The notes: generated by a model from the sequence alone, not told the origin. Numbered from the stretch's first letter, positions 43,732 to 55,290 are shown. The stretch: 64,000 nucleotides of DNA from Shinisaurus crocodilurus (GCA_021292165.1 CM037883.1:10307434-10371433), one strand, 5' to 3'. A program made the numbers and translations.

Positions 43732-44300
43732 CAGGGGTGTGGAACCTCAGGTCTGCGGGCCAGATCTGGCCCACCTAGTGCCCCAGTCTGGTCCTCTGGG
43801 GCTTCCCAGTGGGCTACACACCCCTCCCCACATCACCAAGCGGTTTCCACTTTTCTCCCAACCGCTGACTGCATGGTGGTTTCCTGGCTCCTGCATGTTG
43901 GCTCCTGCCCCATTCTAAGAAGTTGAAACGCTTCTCATAGGAACAGAGGAAGCTGCTGTCTGCTGAGTCAGACCCTTGGTCCATCTAGCCTAGTATTGTT
44001 GATGCTGACTGGCAGCTCTCCAGGGGTTCAAGAAGGAGGTCTATCCAGCCTTACCTGGAGATGCCGGGGATTGAACCTGGGACCTTCTGCATGCAAAGCA
44101 GGTGCTCTATTACACTGAGCCACAGCCCCTCTCCTGAGGCTTAGTTCCTGGCAGTAAGAGCATGAAGCTAAAATAGGCTGGTCCTCTTTTTTGCCCCTAA
44201 CCCTTTTGCCTCCGGCCCCACCCACAACTGGTACGTGGCCCCCGAGAGCTTCTCCGAAATTGAATTCGGCCCACAGGCTGGAAGAGGTTCAACATGCCTG
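43732..44300 (+). mobile_element. hAT element M5, complete, with nested SINE
   Basis: CAGGGGTGTGGAACCTC to GAGGTTCAACATGCCTG, with a perfect 8-bp duplication GTGTAGAC (43724-43731 and 44301-44308). This is the best copy of M5. A minus-strand family A SINE occupies about 43938-44135. No transposase frame. Confidence 0.9.
43938..44135 (-). repeat. SINE family A nested in M5
   Basis: GAGGAAGCTGCTGTCTGCTGAGTCAGACC through GGGATTGAACCTGGGACCTTCTGCATGC to CACTGAGCCACAGCCCCTCTCC. Confidence 0.85.
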
Positions 44301-44308
44301 GTGTAGAC

Positions 44309-44612
44309 CAAGGGTAGGCAGCCTAGTTGGGCCATGGACACATCTGAGGATTTGAAAAAAAACTCAAGGGCACCACCACAAAATGGCTGCCATGGGAGGT
44401 GTGGCAAAGGACAAGTAACCTTTCCAAAAGACTGAGTATGTCCTGCTGGGGTCTGAGGCACAATACACAAAACAGCTGCTTTGAACCCACAGTTTTCAGC
44501 ACCTACATAAACCTGTTTCACAGCAATCCTAAGCTGCTGGTAAGAAAATGTGTTATTTATTTATTTTTAATGGGACGGTTAGGTCTCCTTGTTGGGTGCC
44601 AAGAAAGGCTGT
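44309..44612 (+). mobile_element. hAT-type element M8, second copy
   Basis: AAGGGTAGGCAGCCTAG, AATGGCTGCCATGGGAGGTGTGG, GGACAAGTAACC and TTGGGTGCCAAGAAAGGC match 6890-7275. Confidence 0.55.
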
Positions 44613-44729
44613 CTGGATGGACTATTGGTTTGACTCGGTGTCAGGCAGCTTCATATGGAGTTGTCTCAACACTTGCTAGTTTTGGCTTTGCTACCACCTT
44701 GCCTTGTGGTTAGCCTGTTTAGCAGGGCA

Positions 44730-44830
44730 AGTATTTATTTTATTTCATTTATTTCAATTATTTGTTAACCTCCTTTCAGGGCAGAAGCCCTCCCAAGGCG
44801 GCGTACAACAAGAAAAGACCTACGTAAATG
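44730..44830 (-). mobile_element. LINE 3' tail
   Basis: (TTTA)n-like run, TGTTAACCTCCTTTCAGGGCAG and CAAGGCGGCGTACAACAAG. Confidence 0.6.
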
Positions 44831-45389
44831 AATAAGTAGTACATTCTTCCGGCCTCTAGATGAGTCGTCTGCCCGATATGCCACCCTCTGGCACATTAAT
44901 AAATGCAGAGAGGTCTATCTTGTCTGGTATTATGTTTCCAAGAGTAGCTAACCAGATAGCTTTGGAAAGGTCGCAGGCAGGGCATGCAGCTGACCCTTAC
45001 TCTGTGTCCCCTGATCCTAGCTGGAGATATACTGCCCCTGACCATGGAGTCTTTGTGTAGGTATCATGGATAAGTGCTCTATCCTCCATAAATTGACGTG
45101 ATCCTTTTTTCTTTTTTTTTTTAAAGCGGGCTATATAAAACTACAAGACTAATTCCGAAAGACCATTGCAGTTCCTTTTTATTCTAGTTTTTGTTTAAAG
45201 AAAGGCTTATATTAAAATAGTCTACTGCAGGCAGAAGCCTAAAGTCCAGTCAATTTCAAGATGGTGTAACTACAAAAATAATATGTATATGAAACAGAAT
45301 CTATATATGGCTGAAAAACCATTATAGCCCTTACTATTGGCACTCCCAAAAATCAAGTAACACTTGCCAACTTTTAGTTTCTCATTCAT

Positions 45390-45455
45390 ACTTACTGGGG
45401 TGTATGTCCCATTGAAAATGAGGCTAACTTCTGGGTAAAAATCTATAGGACTGCA
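45390..45455. repeat. Palindromic repeat (family M6)
   Basis: CTTACTGGGGTGTATGTCCCATTGAAAATGAGGCTAACTTCTGGG. Confidence 0.4.
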
Positions 45456-45811
45456 CAGCAATTGCTGTCTTTCATCTCTTCATTTTACAGTTTCACTTTG
45501 GCCAGCTTTGCAATTTGCCACGCTTCATTCACCTCTTCTTTAATGGTAGGCATTTTGGAATGACACCAATTTGTCTTTGTACTTGTCATTTCTGAGGCAG
45601 TCAATACATCTGATGGTAAAGTAGGATGTGTGTCTCCTGCACAATTGTTTAGGAAACAAATACTTTAAAAAAAATATGGAGTTAATGGTATGTCATAATT
45701 TGATCTATTAATTTCAGGTTACTGTTTATTTTCAAAGCAGCAGCCCAACCGGTCAAGCCCACCACATCTGCCAGAAATTAGTTACGGTAGCTGGTTGATA
45801 GGAAACTGCAT

Positions 45812-45814
45812 CTC

Positions 45815-45851
<37 letters not shown>
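45812..45851. repeat. (AAT)n microsatellite
   Basis: About 13 AAT units. Confidence 0.92.
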
Positions 45852-45854
45852 GAG

Positions 45855-46530
45855 ACTTTATATTCTGTTCCATTGCCTTTATTTAAATATGTGGATCCTT
45901 ACTGGAATGCTCAGGGCATCTAAGAACTATCATAAAATTATGTTTTGAGTATGTCTTAAATCACAGAATATTTAGGGGTTTGTTTTGCAAATGATGTATT
46001 GGATAAGCCGAATAGTTTTACAGTATGATGCATTAATTCTATTAATGAACTGCATCCTAAAAGTATCAGATAAATCTATTAATATGTTAATTATAATTGT
46101 TGCAAAGAGCATAATAGTCTGGTGTTGGAAGAATCTACAGTCCTTATGATAGTTGAATGGTTGATGAAGGTTCTGGAAATTGCTAGGATGGATATACTGA
46201 TAGATTAAGTACCGTGGTTGGTCTGATTATGGGAATCAAACAATTGTGGGTTTTTTTGTTGAATGGCAGCTGTTTATTATTTTTTGGAATAACTGTTATG
46301 AGTTGGGAGATTGGATACATTTGCATTTGGAAAGTAATTGAAATGAATTGTGATTCAGTTGGATGGAGTTTTGACTTCTGTATCTATGTGTTATTCTCAG
46401 AATAAAAAACAAACAAGCAAGAAAAATGGCAATAAGGCAAAGTTAAGCATAACATTATAAAATGGCCACTTTGCAAACAGCAATCATGCTGAAGCTAAAT
46501 TTAATCAAAGAGCACTGTGATTACCGTAAC
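45855..46530. other. Unannotated AT-rich sequence
   Basis: The stretch is AT-rich. A 63-codon frame at 46214-46405 is hydrophobic but shows no exon signals. It may be an old LINE body, which I cannot confirm. Confidence 0.3.
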
Positions 46531-46539
46531 TATGTGTGT

Positions 46540-46880
46540 ACATTAAAGAAAACAATGTTTTGACCCGATGCCAAAATGCACAAAGGGGAAAGGTTAGCTG
46601 GGGTCTCGCGGGGCAAGGACTTCCATGGCCTGGGTGCCACCAATGAGAAAGACCCCTCCCGCATTCCCACCCTTTGCACCTCGTAGGGCAGTGGACACGG
46701 AGTGTGGCCTCCTTTGATCTCGGTGTGTGGGTAGACTCCTATGGCAGGAAGTGGTTTTTTAGATATCCGGGTGTCAAAACCATTTACGGATTCTAAAGGG
46801 CCAAAACGGCACCTTGAATTGGGACTGGAAGCAAATGGGGAGCCGGTGAAGTTGATACTGCCATGATCAAATATACCAGT
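46540..46880 (-). mobile_element. Old LINE fragment (L2/L3-like)
   Basis: Minus-strand frames give SFSLVAPRPWKSLPRETPA, the LINE C-terminal block A-F-S-V-A-P-x-W-N-S-L-P. The neighbouring frame shows GFDTRISKKPLPAIG. Confidence 0.6.
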
Positions 46881-47356
46881 CACTGTTAAGGTGCATCAAC
46901 TGATGTTTCTCCAAAATCAACCCCATACAGAGTGCTGAATGGTTGTAGGCCCACTTTAGGAGTTCCTTTTAAAGAAAGGGGCTGGGGTTATAAATGTTCG
47001 CTGCTGCTGGTAATTTAATGAATTTTCTTTCCAAGGATGTTTTTAGGGATGGGGGAAAAAAAATAGAGAGGGAGGTTTTGCCATTCCTTTGTCCTCTTGA
47101 TTGTTAGCTGGATCCTTAGTGCATCTGCTGGCCAAAATAACTGTTTCCAATGGAAGTAACCATTTCAGAATGAAATGCTTCTGGGAATCTACTAACTCCT
47201 TTGATAAAAAGCCTAGAGAAGCATGCTGCTTGGCTTTTATTGCCTTGCTTTAAATTCCTTTGCTTAGCCAGGGTAATAAAGACCAGAAAGTGGTTTTAAC
47301 TGTTCAGTTTCAGTTTTGATGTCAATCCTATGCTGAAAGAGAGAGAAATCAAACTA

Positions 47357-47609
47357 CAGTCATGCCTTGGATTGAGAGCATAATTCAGTTCTGGAAACAT
47401 GCTTGTAATCCAAAACACTCTTATATCAAAACGAAATCCCCCCCAAAAAAAATTTGTACAGAGATTTTTAATTTAAGCCATACTACAGTACTTGTCTTGC
47501 AAGACGTCACTTGTATATCAAGTAATAAATAAATAAATAAATATTTAAATATTTGCTTGTCTTGCAAAACGCTCGCAAACCAAGTTACTTGCAATCCAAG
47601 GTATTACTG
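47357..47609. mobile_element. Pogo/Tigger-type MITE
   Basis: CAGTCATGCCTTGGATTG faces CAATCCAAGGTATTACTG, with TA on both sides (47355-47356 and 47610-47611). Termini of the form CAGTCATGCCTYGG and a TA duplication indicate the Tc1/mariner superfamily, pogo branch. It is 253 bp, AT-rich, with no transposase. Confidence 0.8.
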
Positions 47610-47674
47610 TATTGATTGTTCCTAAATTTGGCATGTAAATCCACTTGAGTGCCATTTGTAAAAGCCATCCTTTG

Positions 47675-47770
47675 CCAAGCTGGTGCCTTCCAGATGTATT
47701 AGACTACAGCTCCCATCAACCTCAGCCAGGGTAGCCAATGGCTGAGGTTGATGGGAACCCTTCAGGGCCT
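47675..47770. mobile_element. Short palindromic hAT MITE, degenerate
   Basis: GACTACAGCTCCCATCAACCTCAGCC faces GGCTGAGGTTGATGGGA; the ends are eroded. Confidence 0.6.
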
Positions 47771-48364
47771 TATTATTAGCCCCTCTGTGCCCATCTCTCT
47801 GGCCTCTTCCCCAAGCTGCCTCTTCCTTCACCTACTCTTCCTCCAGCCCTCCTCTTTTCCCATTGCCTATTCTGTATCCTTCAACCACCTCACTTCTGAG
47901 TTCCCTGCCCCTTTGCCTTCCAATCTCCTGGGACATCTTTCCTACTTCTCAGCCAGCCCAGCAGAGCTGTCCCAGGGCCGACATGAGGTTTTAATCTTAG
48001 CCAGATGGCCAACTTTCCATCTCTCGCAAGAGTTGGGCTGCAGGCATTCTAACTGCTTTGTTCCCTGAGAAGTTGAAATATTTGTGAACATTCTGCACCG
48101 CACCATGAACACCTGCTCAGGAGCTTCACTGCCCTCACGAATCCTTTACAGGACCATCTTCCATCTGGTAACCTGTGTCCTCACTGTGAGAAGCTGTGTA
48201 GATCTAGAATTGGCCTCCACAGTCACTTACGGACCCATCGCTAGAATCTACACAATTTTTTAGAATTTCCTCTTTTTATAATTTTCTTTTTGTAATGTTA
48301 TCCTGGAAGACAATCTTACTTGGTCACGAGTGATCGCCTACTATGAGCTTCACTGCCACAAACA

Positions 48365-48442
48365 CAACCCAACAGAGATGTTTGGGGACTGAACCTGGGA
48401 CCTTTTGCTTGCAAAATATGTGCTCAGGCCCTTGAGCCTATA
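48365..48442 (-). repeat. SINE family A head fragment
   Basis: GGGGACTGAACCTGGGACCTTTTGCTTGC is a reversed B-box region. Confidence 0.5.
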
Positions 48443-48644
48443 CCTCATCATGCATAACTGCAGGTTGGGAGCAAACAAAAATGTTCAGCATCGTGAACCA
48501 TAACCCTGTATTTCTGAAGCGTGTGCTGTCCTGGCCTGGTCCTTTTCCCACAGTGCAACTACTCCTACTAAGAAATCTCTACTGTGGATTTTAATATATT
48601 AAGCTGTATCAAAGTATTTTAATAAATAATACAATTATGTATGT

Positions 48645-49060
48645 ACCGGTATGTATTTATTTACAACATTTATATACCGCTCCACATCTAAACATACCGG
48701 AGTGGTAAACACGAGTGGTAAACAATAAAAGAGAAAAAAAGAGAAAAAGAATAAAATCCTATATTAAACCAGCATATCAATAAAAACCTGTGGCTGGTCA
48801 AACAAGAAAGGCTTCTTGGAATAAAGATGTTTTCAGCAGGTGCCGAAAACAGCACAAGGTCGGAGTCCTGCCTGACCTCCAGAGGCAGGGAGTTCCACAG
48901 AGAGGGAGCCACCACAGTGAAGGCTCTTCTCTGGGTGGACTCCAGTCGGGCCAGAGGTCCATGCGGAACCACCAGGAGCATGCCATCCGATGATCTCAGT
49001 CACCGGGCAGGTTGATAAGGGAGAAGGCGCTCTCTCAGATACCGACAGGCAGGATAAGGC
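48645..49060 (-). pseudogene. L2-type LINE 3' end
   Basis: The minus frame (48688-48981) contains RRAFTVVAPSLWNSLPLEVR and, in the neighbouring stretch, the LINE end TATATACCGCTCC with (TTTA)n at the low-coordinate side. Confidence 0.85.
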
Positions 49061-49449
49061 TGCTGCTTTTACCCTCAAACTGCTTAAAAACCCCCACACA
49101 TCACGGCTTGCATTTCACACGTAGTGATTCGAGCTGAAGGTTGACCGCACACCCTCTCTTGTGTTCCCTCTCCCCCTCTGTTCTGCACACTCTTCTGTCT
49201 TACTCCCTTCTCCAGCTTAAATACACAGCAGATGGGAGCTTCTTGGAAAACTAGCTTGTAACCAGCCTCCGTTCTCCTGTTTGCACTGAGAAGATAAGGA
49301 CATAAAGAACTAGAGGAAGGAGTAGTGGGCGGGGAGGGGAGGAATATATCTATATATATCCATATCCATATCTAGATCTCCTTAAAGCCACAGGAGATTT
49401 GATAGTCTATATAGAAATCCGGCGTGATGGCCTCGACCATCACATAGCA

Positions 49450-49658
49450 TATGCTAGTCTTCCCCAACCTGGTGATCTCGTTCCGGACTACAGTTCCCAT
49501 TAGCCACAGCCAGCATGGAGAGTGTGCAGGGATGATGGGTGCTGTTGGCCAACACATCTGGAGGGCACCAACTCCCATCATCCCCGACCACTGCCCATGG
49601 TGGCTGGGGCTGATGGGCATTGTATTCCAAAACAACTAGAGGGTCCCAGGTTGGGAAA
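49450..49658. mobile_element. Compound degenerate hAT MITEs
   Basis: TTCCCCAACCTGGTG, GGACTACAGTTCCCATTAGCC, then AACTCCCATCATCCCCGACCA and AGAGGGTCCCAGGTTGGGAA form two M1-like palindromes, one inside the other. Confidence 0.55.
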
Positions 49659-49661
49659 AGC

Positions 49662-49805
49662 TGGTTTGCTGCTTTGTATGCAGAAGGACACGGGTTCGAT
49701 CCCCTGGCGTTGCTCTCCAGGTAGGACTGGGAAAGTCTCCTGACTGAAACCCTGGAGAGTCATTGCCTAGTTGGTTTAGAGTCAATGCTGAGGTAGATGG
49801 GCCAT
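49662..49805 (+). repeat. SINE family A, 5' cut by the preceding MITE
   Basis: GCTGCTTTGTATGCAGAAGG, GGGTTCGATCCCC, GTAGGACTGGGAAAGTCTCC and AACCCTGGAGAGTCATTGCC. Confidence 0.7.
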
Positions 49806-49967
49806 TCTTTTGTTGTTTGTTTTCTTTATGCGATAAAGAAAATAATGAAATTGTTCTTAACTTGCCATGAGGCAGCTTCCTGCAATTTCGGAGGAGGCTT
49901 ACATTGCCATGTATGCAAGACAGTGGAGTTTGCCGAGGATTAAACTGGGGATAGTCTGCTTGTAAAA

Positions 49968-50100
49968 GCCTGAGCTCTTCTACCCTCAGCTTCCCATCTG
50001 CAACGTGGGAATAATAATCCTCGCCTGCCCCGCAGGGTTGTTGGAAGGTTTATGTATGTGATGTGCTTTCAGCATTCTTAAAGCGCTGTGTGAATGTGAC
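49968..50100 (+). repeat. MIR-type SINE
   Basis: CCTCAGCTTCCCATCTGCAACGTGGGAATAATAATCCTCGCC, GCAGGGTTGTTGG and TTAAAGCGCTGTG match the well-known MIR core, an old amniote-wide SINE. Confidence 0.75.
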
Positions 50101-50104
50101 ACAT

Positions 50105-50920
50105 TTTTTTAAATTATTGGCCTACAGAAGGTGTCTCGAGAGATTTTGTGTGAACCCCAAGGCTTTTGAGATTACACCAGGTGTTTTCATACCCTCTGAA
50201 ACCATAAGGGCTAGCGCCTTGTGGGACAGAATTGCAGAATGTCCCAAGCTCAGCCCGTAAAGTCAGAATCGGATGCAACTGTGGTACTGTTTCTGCTCCC
50301 AGAGTTTGCACATCTCGCCGCAGGATTAATGTGCGAGTTTTGTGTTTTGTGCATTACAGCGGAAGATTAAAACATATAATGTTCTACCTCCCTTTTTTAT
50401 AAGATGTAAAAGAACTACCTCGGCTTTCTGTTCTTCTGTTTGTTGCATCCTAAAACTCTCCCAGGCCCTGACATCATTAACGCCCATGATAGCAAGGTTG
50501 CAATACATTGGGTTGGACAGTGTCCAGAGACTCTGTTGCTCTGCTTTTTATCTTCTTCTTCTCTCATCGCCTTTACTTGGCGAATTCCTGCAGTTTCCCT
50601 GGTATTTATAGACACTCATGAAAGGGCTGGTGGTTCCGGATTGCATTCCTAGTGCTCGTCCCATCCGGTGTGCAGAGCTCCAGTCCTACACTTCTACTAG
50701 ACTGGTGCTTCTCAAGGCTACTTCCGATAATTCAGGGTAGAATCCTTTCTGGACTGCTTCACACTGCAAATGAGAGGGGAGTTGCAGGTTTGAAAGTCCT
50801 CCTGTTGTTTTTAAATCTCCTTGCAAATGGAAAGGTAGCATTGGCAAGGAAGGTTCTAAGCTCGCCTTCTTCCTGACATGCTAGCTTTCCACGTGCATGG
50901 AACTCTTCTTCTTTGGGGAA
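50105..50920. other. Unannotated sequence
   Basis: There is no recognised repeat or exon. Confidence 0.35.
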
Positions 50921-50921
50921 C

Positions 50922-51172
50922 ATTTATTATTTATTTATTAATTATATTTATACCCCACCTTTTTTCCTGCAAGGAACCCAAGGGGCTTACATAGTCCTCC
51001 TCCCCCTCCCCCATTTTATTCTCACAACAACCCTGTGAGGTAGGTTAGGCTGAGAGGCAAGTGGCTGGCCCAAAGTCACCCAGTGAGTTTCATGGCCAAG
51101 CAGGGACTAGAACCCGGATCTCCCGATTCTCAGTCCGACACTCTCACCACTACTCCACACTGGCTCTCAAGT
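50922..51172 (-). repeat. Squamate tRNA-SINE (family C), full length
   Basis: (TTTA)n, ATATTTATACCCCACC, CCTGTGAGGTAGGTTAGGC, GGACTAGAACCCGG and CTCTCACCACTACTCCACACTGGC. Confidence 0.88.
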
Positions 51173-51354
51173 ATTCAAGTATGCCTTTTCTCCTTCCTGT
51201 GTTCTGAAGGGGTACAGCTCAAGAACAACTCCTACGGTGCATTTTTCCAAATGTTCCAGTGGGCCTGTAATTTTTTTAACCTATTTGATAAAAAAGATTT
51301 TTCTCAGCCCGTTGGAATAGGAGTGAAAGCGAATTGGGAGCGGGTGGGAAATGT

Positions 51355-51435
51355 CCTGATTGATTTGATACTCTGCCTTTCCACCAAGAAAATGGCTCTC
51401 CAGGTGGCTAACAATAATAAGAACCAAATTTTTGA
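51355..51435 (-). mobile_element. LINE 3' tail
   Basis: GATACTCTGCCTTTCCACC and AATGGCTCTCCAGGTGGCTAACAATAATAAG; compare 41590. Confidence 0.55.
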
Positions 51436-51657
51436 AGTAAAAATTCAATGAGAAAAAAAAATGCATTCATAAAGCAAATACATTAAAAACAACTAAAAAC
51501 GCACACACAGCAGTAAAGGAATAATGACAGCAGCCAACCCAACAGGCCAACTTACATGTCAAAGGCCTGCTTCAGTAAAAAGGCCTTTGCCTGCCAGTGG
51601 GAGGACATAGGAACATAGGAAGCTGCCATTATTACTATTGCTACTAACATAGGAAGC

Positions 51658-51660
51658 TGC

Positions 51661-51708
<48 letters not shown>

Positions 51709-51766
51709 TATCATTATTATTATTATTATTACATCATTATTATTATTATTATTATTATTATTTTCT
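51658..51766. repeat. (ATC)n(ATT)n microsatellite
   Basis: About 17 ATC units pass into ATT units. The apparent poly-Met and poly-Asn frames here are artefacts of the repeat. Confidence 0.95.
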
Positions 51767-52135
51767 GTACTGCCCAATAGCCGAAGTTCTTTGGGTGGTT
51801 TACAACAATTAAAAAATACAATATAAAATACACAATAAAAACGTTACAAAAAAATTTAAAACCAAATTTAAAATAACACAAATAGCTAGAACAAGTTAAT
51901 ACAACGTGACCAGTAAAAAAGTTAAAACTGACCACCGCACCATGCACTATTTAGAGTTGTTAAAAGCCTCAACATAGAGGGCAGTCTTAACCTGGTGCTG
52001 AAAAGATAGCAGTGTTGATGCCAGGCGGGCCTCAGGGGGGAGCTTGTTCCAGAGTTGGGGGGCTACCACAGAAAAGGCCCTCCCCTTTGTTGCTGCCCTC
52101 TGAGCCTCCCTCGGAAGAAGGCCCCAGATGTTTAT
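51766..52135 (-). mobile_element. LINE 3' end
   Basis: TTTCTGTACTGCCCAATAGCC and GGGTGGTTTACAACAATTAAAA give the LINE end. AGCTTGTTCCAGAGTTGGGGGGC and CAGAAAAGGCCCTCCCC give the upstream C-terminal coding region on the minus strand. Confidence 0.75.
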
Positions 52136-52174
52136 GGAGTCAGAAGGCCCCAGATGTTTATGGAGTCAGACCGC

Positions 52175-52325
52175 TGATCCACCAATCTGCTGCTGATTGG
52201 CAGCAATGGCTTTCCTGGGTTTCAGGCAGGAGTTTTTCCAACCCTACCTGGAGATGCCGGGGATTGAACTTGGGACCTTCTGCATGCCAAGCACGTGCTC
52301 TATCACACTGAGCCACGGCCCCTCC
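52175..52325 (-). repeat. SINE family A
   Basis: GGCAGCAATGGCTTTCC, CTACCTGGAGATGCCGGGGATTGAAC and TATCACACTGAGCCACGGCCCCTCCCC. Confidence 0.82.
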
Positions 52326-52329
52326 CCAA

Positions 52330-52798
52330 GGACAGGAGAGAGGGAGCCAGCCTAGCCCCTCCTAGGAGAGCCTCTCACCCTCAGATACTCCACTCTCTTT
52401 TTTAAAAAATTGTGGAAATCCCCATGCTGGCAGCATCAGTGTTCTAAATCCACGCGGGGGTTTCCTCCGCCCCCTGTGAGTATCAGATATTGCTTTTTGA
52501 AAAGCTCCCAAGGGGGTTACAAGATTCGGGAATGACCCTAACAGTTGGGAAGAGATGCAGGTCACTGGCCCCATGCTGCTTCTCCTGTTTCAGTTTAGCT
52601 GAAATGAACTCCTCCTGGGGAGGAGAAAAGCAGTTCCGTGAAGGACTACCAACAGGTCCTTTCTTCAAAACCAGAGATCAAAGGTGCAAGACTGCCAGCC
52701 TTAGCTCCGCCGTCGTCTTGACACTGATTCTCTCAGGGCCTTGCCCTGGGTCTATACACGGGATTTAGCACTGAACCACAGAGGAATCACACACACCG
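52330..52798. other. Unannotated sequence
   Basis: No gene or repeat is recognised. Confidence 0.35.
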
Positions 52799-53342
52799 TG
52801 TGGGGTGAAGCCAGGAAAGTTTATTTAAGGTAAACAGATTACAATAAAAGGTGGGGAATGAGGGAAGAGGGAGAAAGGTGGGCAGACACTTTGGTACATA
52901 CAAGTAGAGCTACGAAATAACAAAAACTAGTTCCTTTACTATATAAATGCCCAGGCGCTTACTCCTCGCCTGGGGGTTGCTCTTCTTTAGGGCCTGCCTC
53001 AGCAAAAAAAGCCCTACTCCGCGCTCCTTCACGTCTAGACAACAACCCAAACCAGAAGCCACAACAGCAGTATAGATTCCCTCACCCAACCCCTCCTTTC
53101 AGTAGCGCAGCTATCTTTAGCCAATCAGGATGAACTTCATCTGGGCTAGGAAGAAGAGGGGTGGTCCCTTGCTCATGACTAGAGGGCTTGGGAACATTTG
53201 CATGTGAATAGCTGTGGCACCGGGGACCCATCAGAGCCCATCAGTACATTTGCATGGGTTTCTCAACCTCCAGCTGGGATTACCTTGTTTATGCATGTGG
53301 AGGTGTGTGTGGTGCAGGAAACTCTGACGCTTTTTCTTCACA
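52799..53342 (-). mobile_element. Possible solo LTR
   Basis: A 544-bp unit bounded by TG and CA reads on the minus strand as a possible LTR: TTTATATAG as a TATA-like box (about 52938) and AATAAAC near the far end (about 52821). Its length is like that of the copia-type LTRs 70 bases away, but the sequence differs and I find no target duplication. Tentative. Confidence 0.25.
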
Positions 53343-53413
53343 AGTTCATACAGAAGCAGTGGTGAGGTGACCCCCCTGGTCCCAAACCAGATCCGAGAAG
53401 GGAAGCTTAAGCC

Positions 53414-53934
53414 TGTGAGAGCTGGACTGACCCGGGTTCAAAAGCTCCCCTAGCCAATGACCCTCAGTCCCAGTCACGCAGGCGGAAGGAGGAGATAACA
53501 GCAGTTAATAAAGATTAAAGAGTTTATTTGTAAGACCCAATTACATGGGATTAAGGCAATCAATGCATCTCTACTCACTACATCATTGCAGACTCAAATC
53601 CACTACCCCAGTGGTAAGGCTAGATGAAGTGAAGTCCAGAACAATACATGTCGAGACGAGACAAGAGACAGCAAGGAGTGAAGTCAGTGAAGCTATCAGC
53701 AAGTGTGTTAGCTTTATACCACCTATAAATAGGATATTACTCACCCCAGTTGTATAACCTATTCATCAACATGTTGATCCCAAAAACCTGTCCAAGGTTG
53801 CTGAGTCATATCACCTCGAGACTATGTCTCGTGACTAGAGACCTTGTGTATTTGAACTCAAGAGACACTCACCAGGTCAGGTGATAATCTCGATGTCAGG
53901 TGGTAATCTCGTTCTGCCTATGCAAAACCCAACA
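53414..53934 (-). repeat. 3' LTR of the copia-type element
   Basis: Minus-strand ends are TGTTGGGTTTTGC and GCTCTCACA. TATAAAG lies at 53712-53718 and AATAAA at 53523-53528, giving a U3-R-U5 order on the minus strand. Confidence 0.93.
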
Positions 53935-53947
53935 TCCCCCTGCTTTT
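53935..53947 (-). other. Polypurine tract
   Basis: AAAAGCAGGGGGA on the minus strand immediately before the 3' LTR, the site that primes plus-strand DNA synthesis in LTR elements. Confidence 0.7.
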
Positions 53948-55079
53948 GCATTTGTCGCAGAACGTGGTTATTTACCTCATACAACAGCAACAGCTTTGTT
54001 GACATCTGATGCTGTTCCTTCATCTATGGACTTTGATAAAAAAACTTCTGCAGGAATGAGTTTACCTGCCAGAAATTTGAACCACCATCAAATCACTTCT
54101 GATGTATCCCTCCTTATGACACAGTTTTATTTGCAAACCCAAAACGTTGTGTATTGCTATCTGCCTGCAGCATAGCAATCCTGCCTTGGTTTCCTGAAAA
54201 AACTGTAATAGGTTTTTCACATCAATCCCAGCATCATTTAAACATTTTTAACAATTTAAACTATTTAAACAAATGCAATAACTATTCAAGCTTTACAATA
54301 GCATAATAGCACAATACATAATACAATGCATTCAGTTCAATTTCAGTTGAACTCTAACTTCTAGATGATTGTTTCTACAAAATCAATCAAACAAAGTATG
54401 GTTATAAAAATAACAAACTTCAGGTGTGTTCTTGTTGTTCTTACTATCACAACCACAACTGGCATTTCTGTGAATCTGTAAGCCACCTGTGCTCTGACTT
54501 GTTACATAGTCTGAAGTGTGATGTTCCCTCCAGATAACACTCAACTCCTTTTCAGAGCTCTCCAAGCATGTCCTGTTGGTCTAACAGTCTGCCCACTACA
54601 CTGACAGCAATACCTGGCCTTGTTGTTTGTACAGTAAAGCTCAACAGCCCAATGCTTCTGTGTAGCATTCAAACTGCTTTTCCATCAGCATGTGCTTGAA
54701 AATTCTCAATTATTTGGAGTCTCTCACTGAGTTAACTATCTCCAAAATTCTCAATCACATCCATGATATTTCTCTGGTTTGTTGCAGTAAGTACTGCCCT
54801 CTTGGTTCTCTTTCCCTCAACTTCTATTTACAAATAAACAGTTGATCCACCACCAAGCAGTTTCAATTCAATGAAATTCCAAACCCTGGATCAATTATAT
54901 CATATTGCTTTTATCTGTCCAGATAATCTCACTATCCAAGTGGTGTTCATGTGAAACACAATATTCTCATTTCTAGAAAAATCTCATGTTAGCTCCCTTA
55001 CAGATTTCTTCTAACTTTGAGGTGTATGTACCTACATATCAGATCTGAGATCCTGAAATGTTTCTCCAGAAGATTCCTC

Positions 55080-55290
55080 CTTCTACACTACTTTCCATAA
55101 GGTGTACAGTTCAATACAGAACTAAAACTTCTATCATGTACATAATCAAAACATTTAAGAGCTTCTACCCAAACCTCATTATCCAAATTAGTATCACCTC
55201 TTCTGAGTGTTTGTTTACTCTTCCACACAATCCATGTGTTCAATACCACATCCTGTTAGAAATGCATCAAAACATGCACTGAATTGAACT
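55080..55290 (-). pseudogene. Copia-type integrase fragment
   Basis: A minus-strand frame shows the pattern W-x-E-A, then Y-x-x-x-R-x-x-S and TPY, the segment after the integrase core in Ty1/copia polyproteins. A stop follows TPYGK where the usual Trp is expected. A neighbouring frame just upstream has a G-(L/V)-x-x-R-x-N-like block. Frameshifts separate them, so no working enzyme is encoded. Confidence 0.65.

Larger units (their letters stand above)
43600..44665 (+). repeat. SINE family A carrying stacked insertions
   Basis: Head and body (GGTGGCAGAGCACCTACTCTG to CACTGCTAGTCAGTGTAGAC) end at 43731. The tail GGATGGACTATTGGTTTGACTC and GTCAGGCAGCTTCATATGG resumes at 44615. Two hAT elements fill the gap, one with its own SINE. 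Confidence 0.7.

Noticed and set aside
51559..51777. Poly-Met open frame
   Set aside because: It is produced by the (ATC)n/(ATT)n microsatellite.
53545..53757. 70-codon frame repeated at 57046-57231
   Set aside because: Both lie in the LTRs, on the strand opposite to the element's transcription, and duplicate only because the LTRs do.
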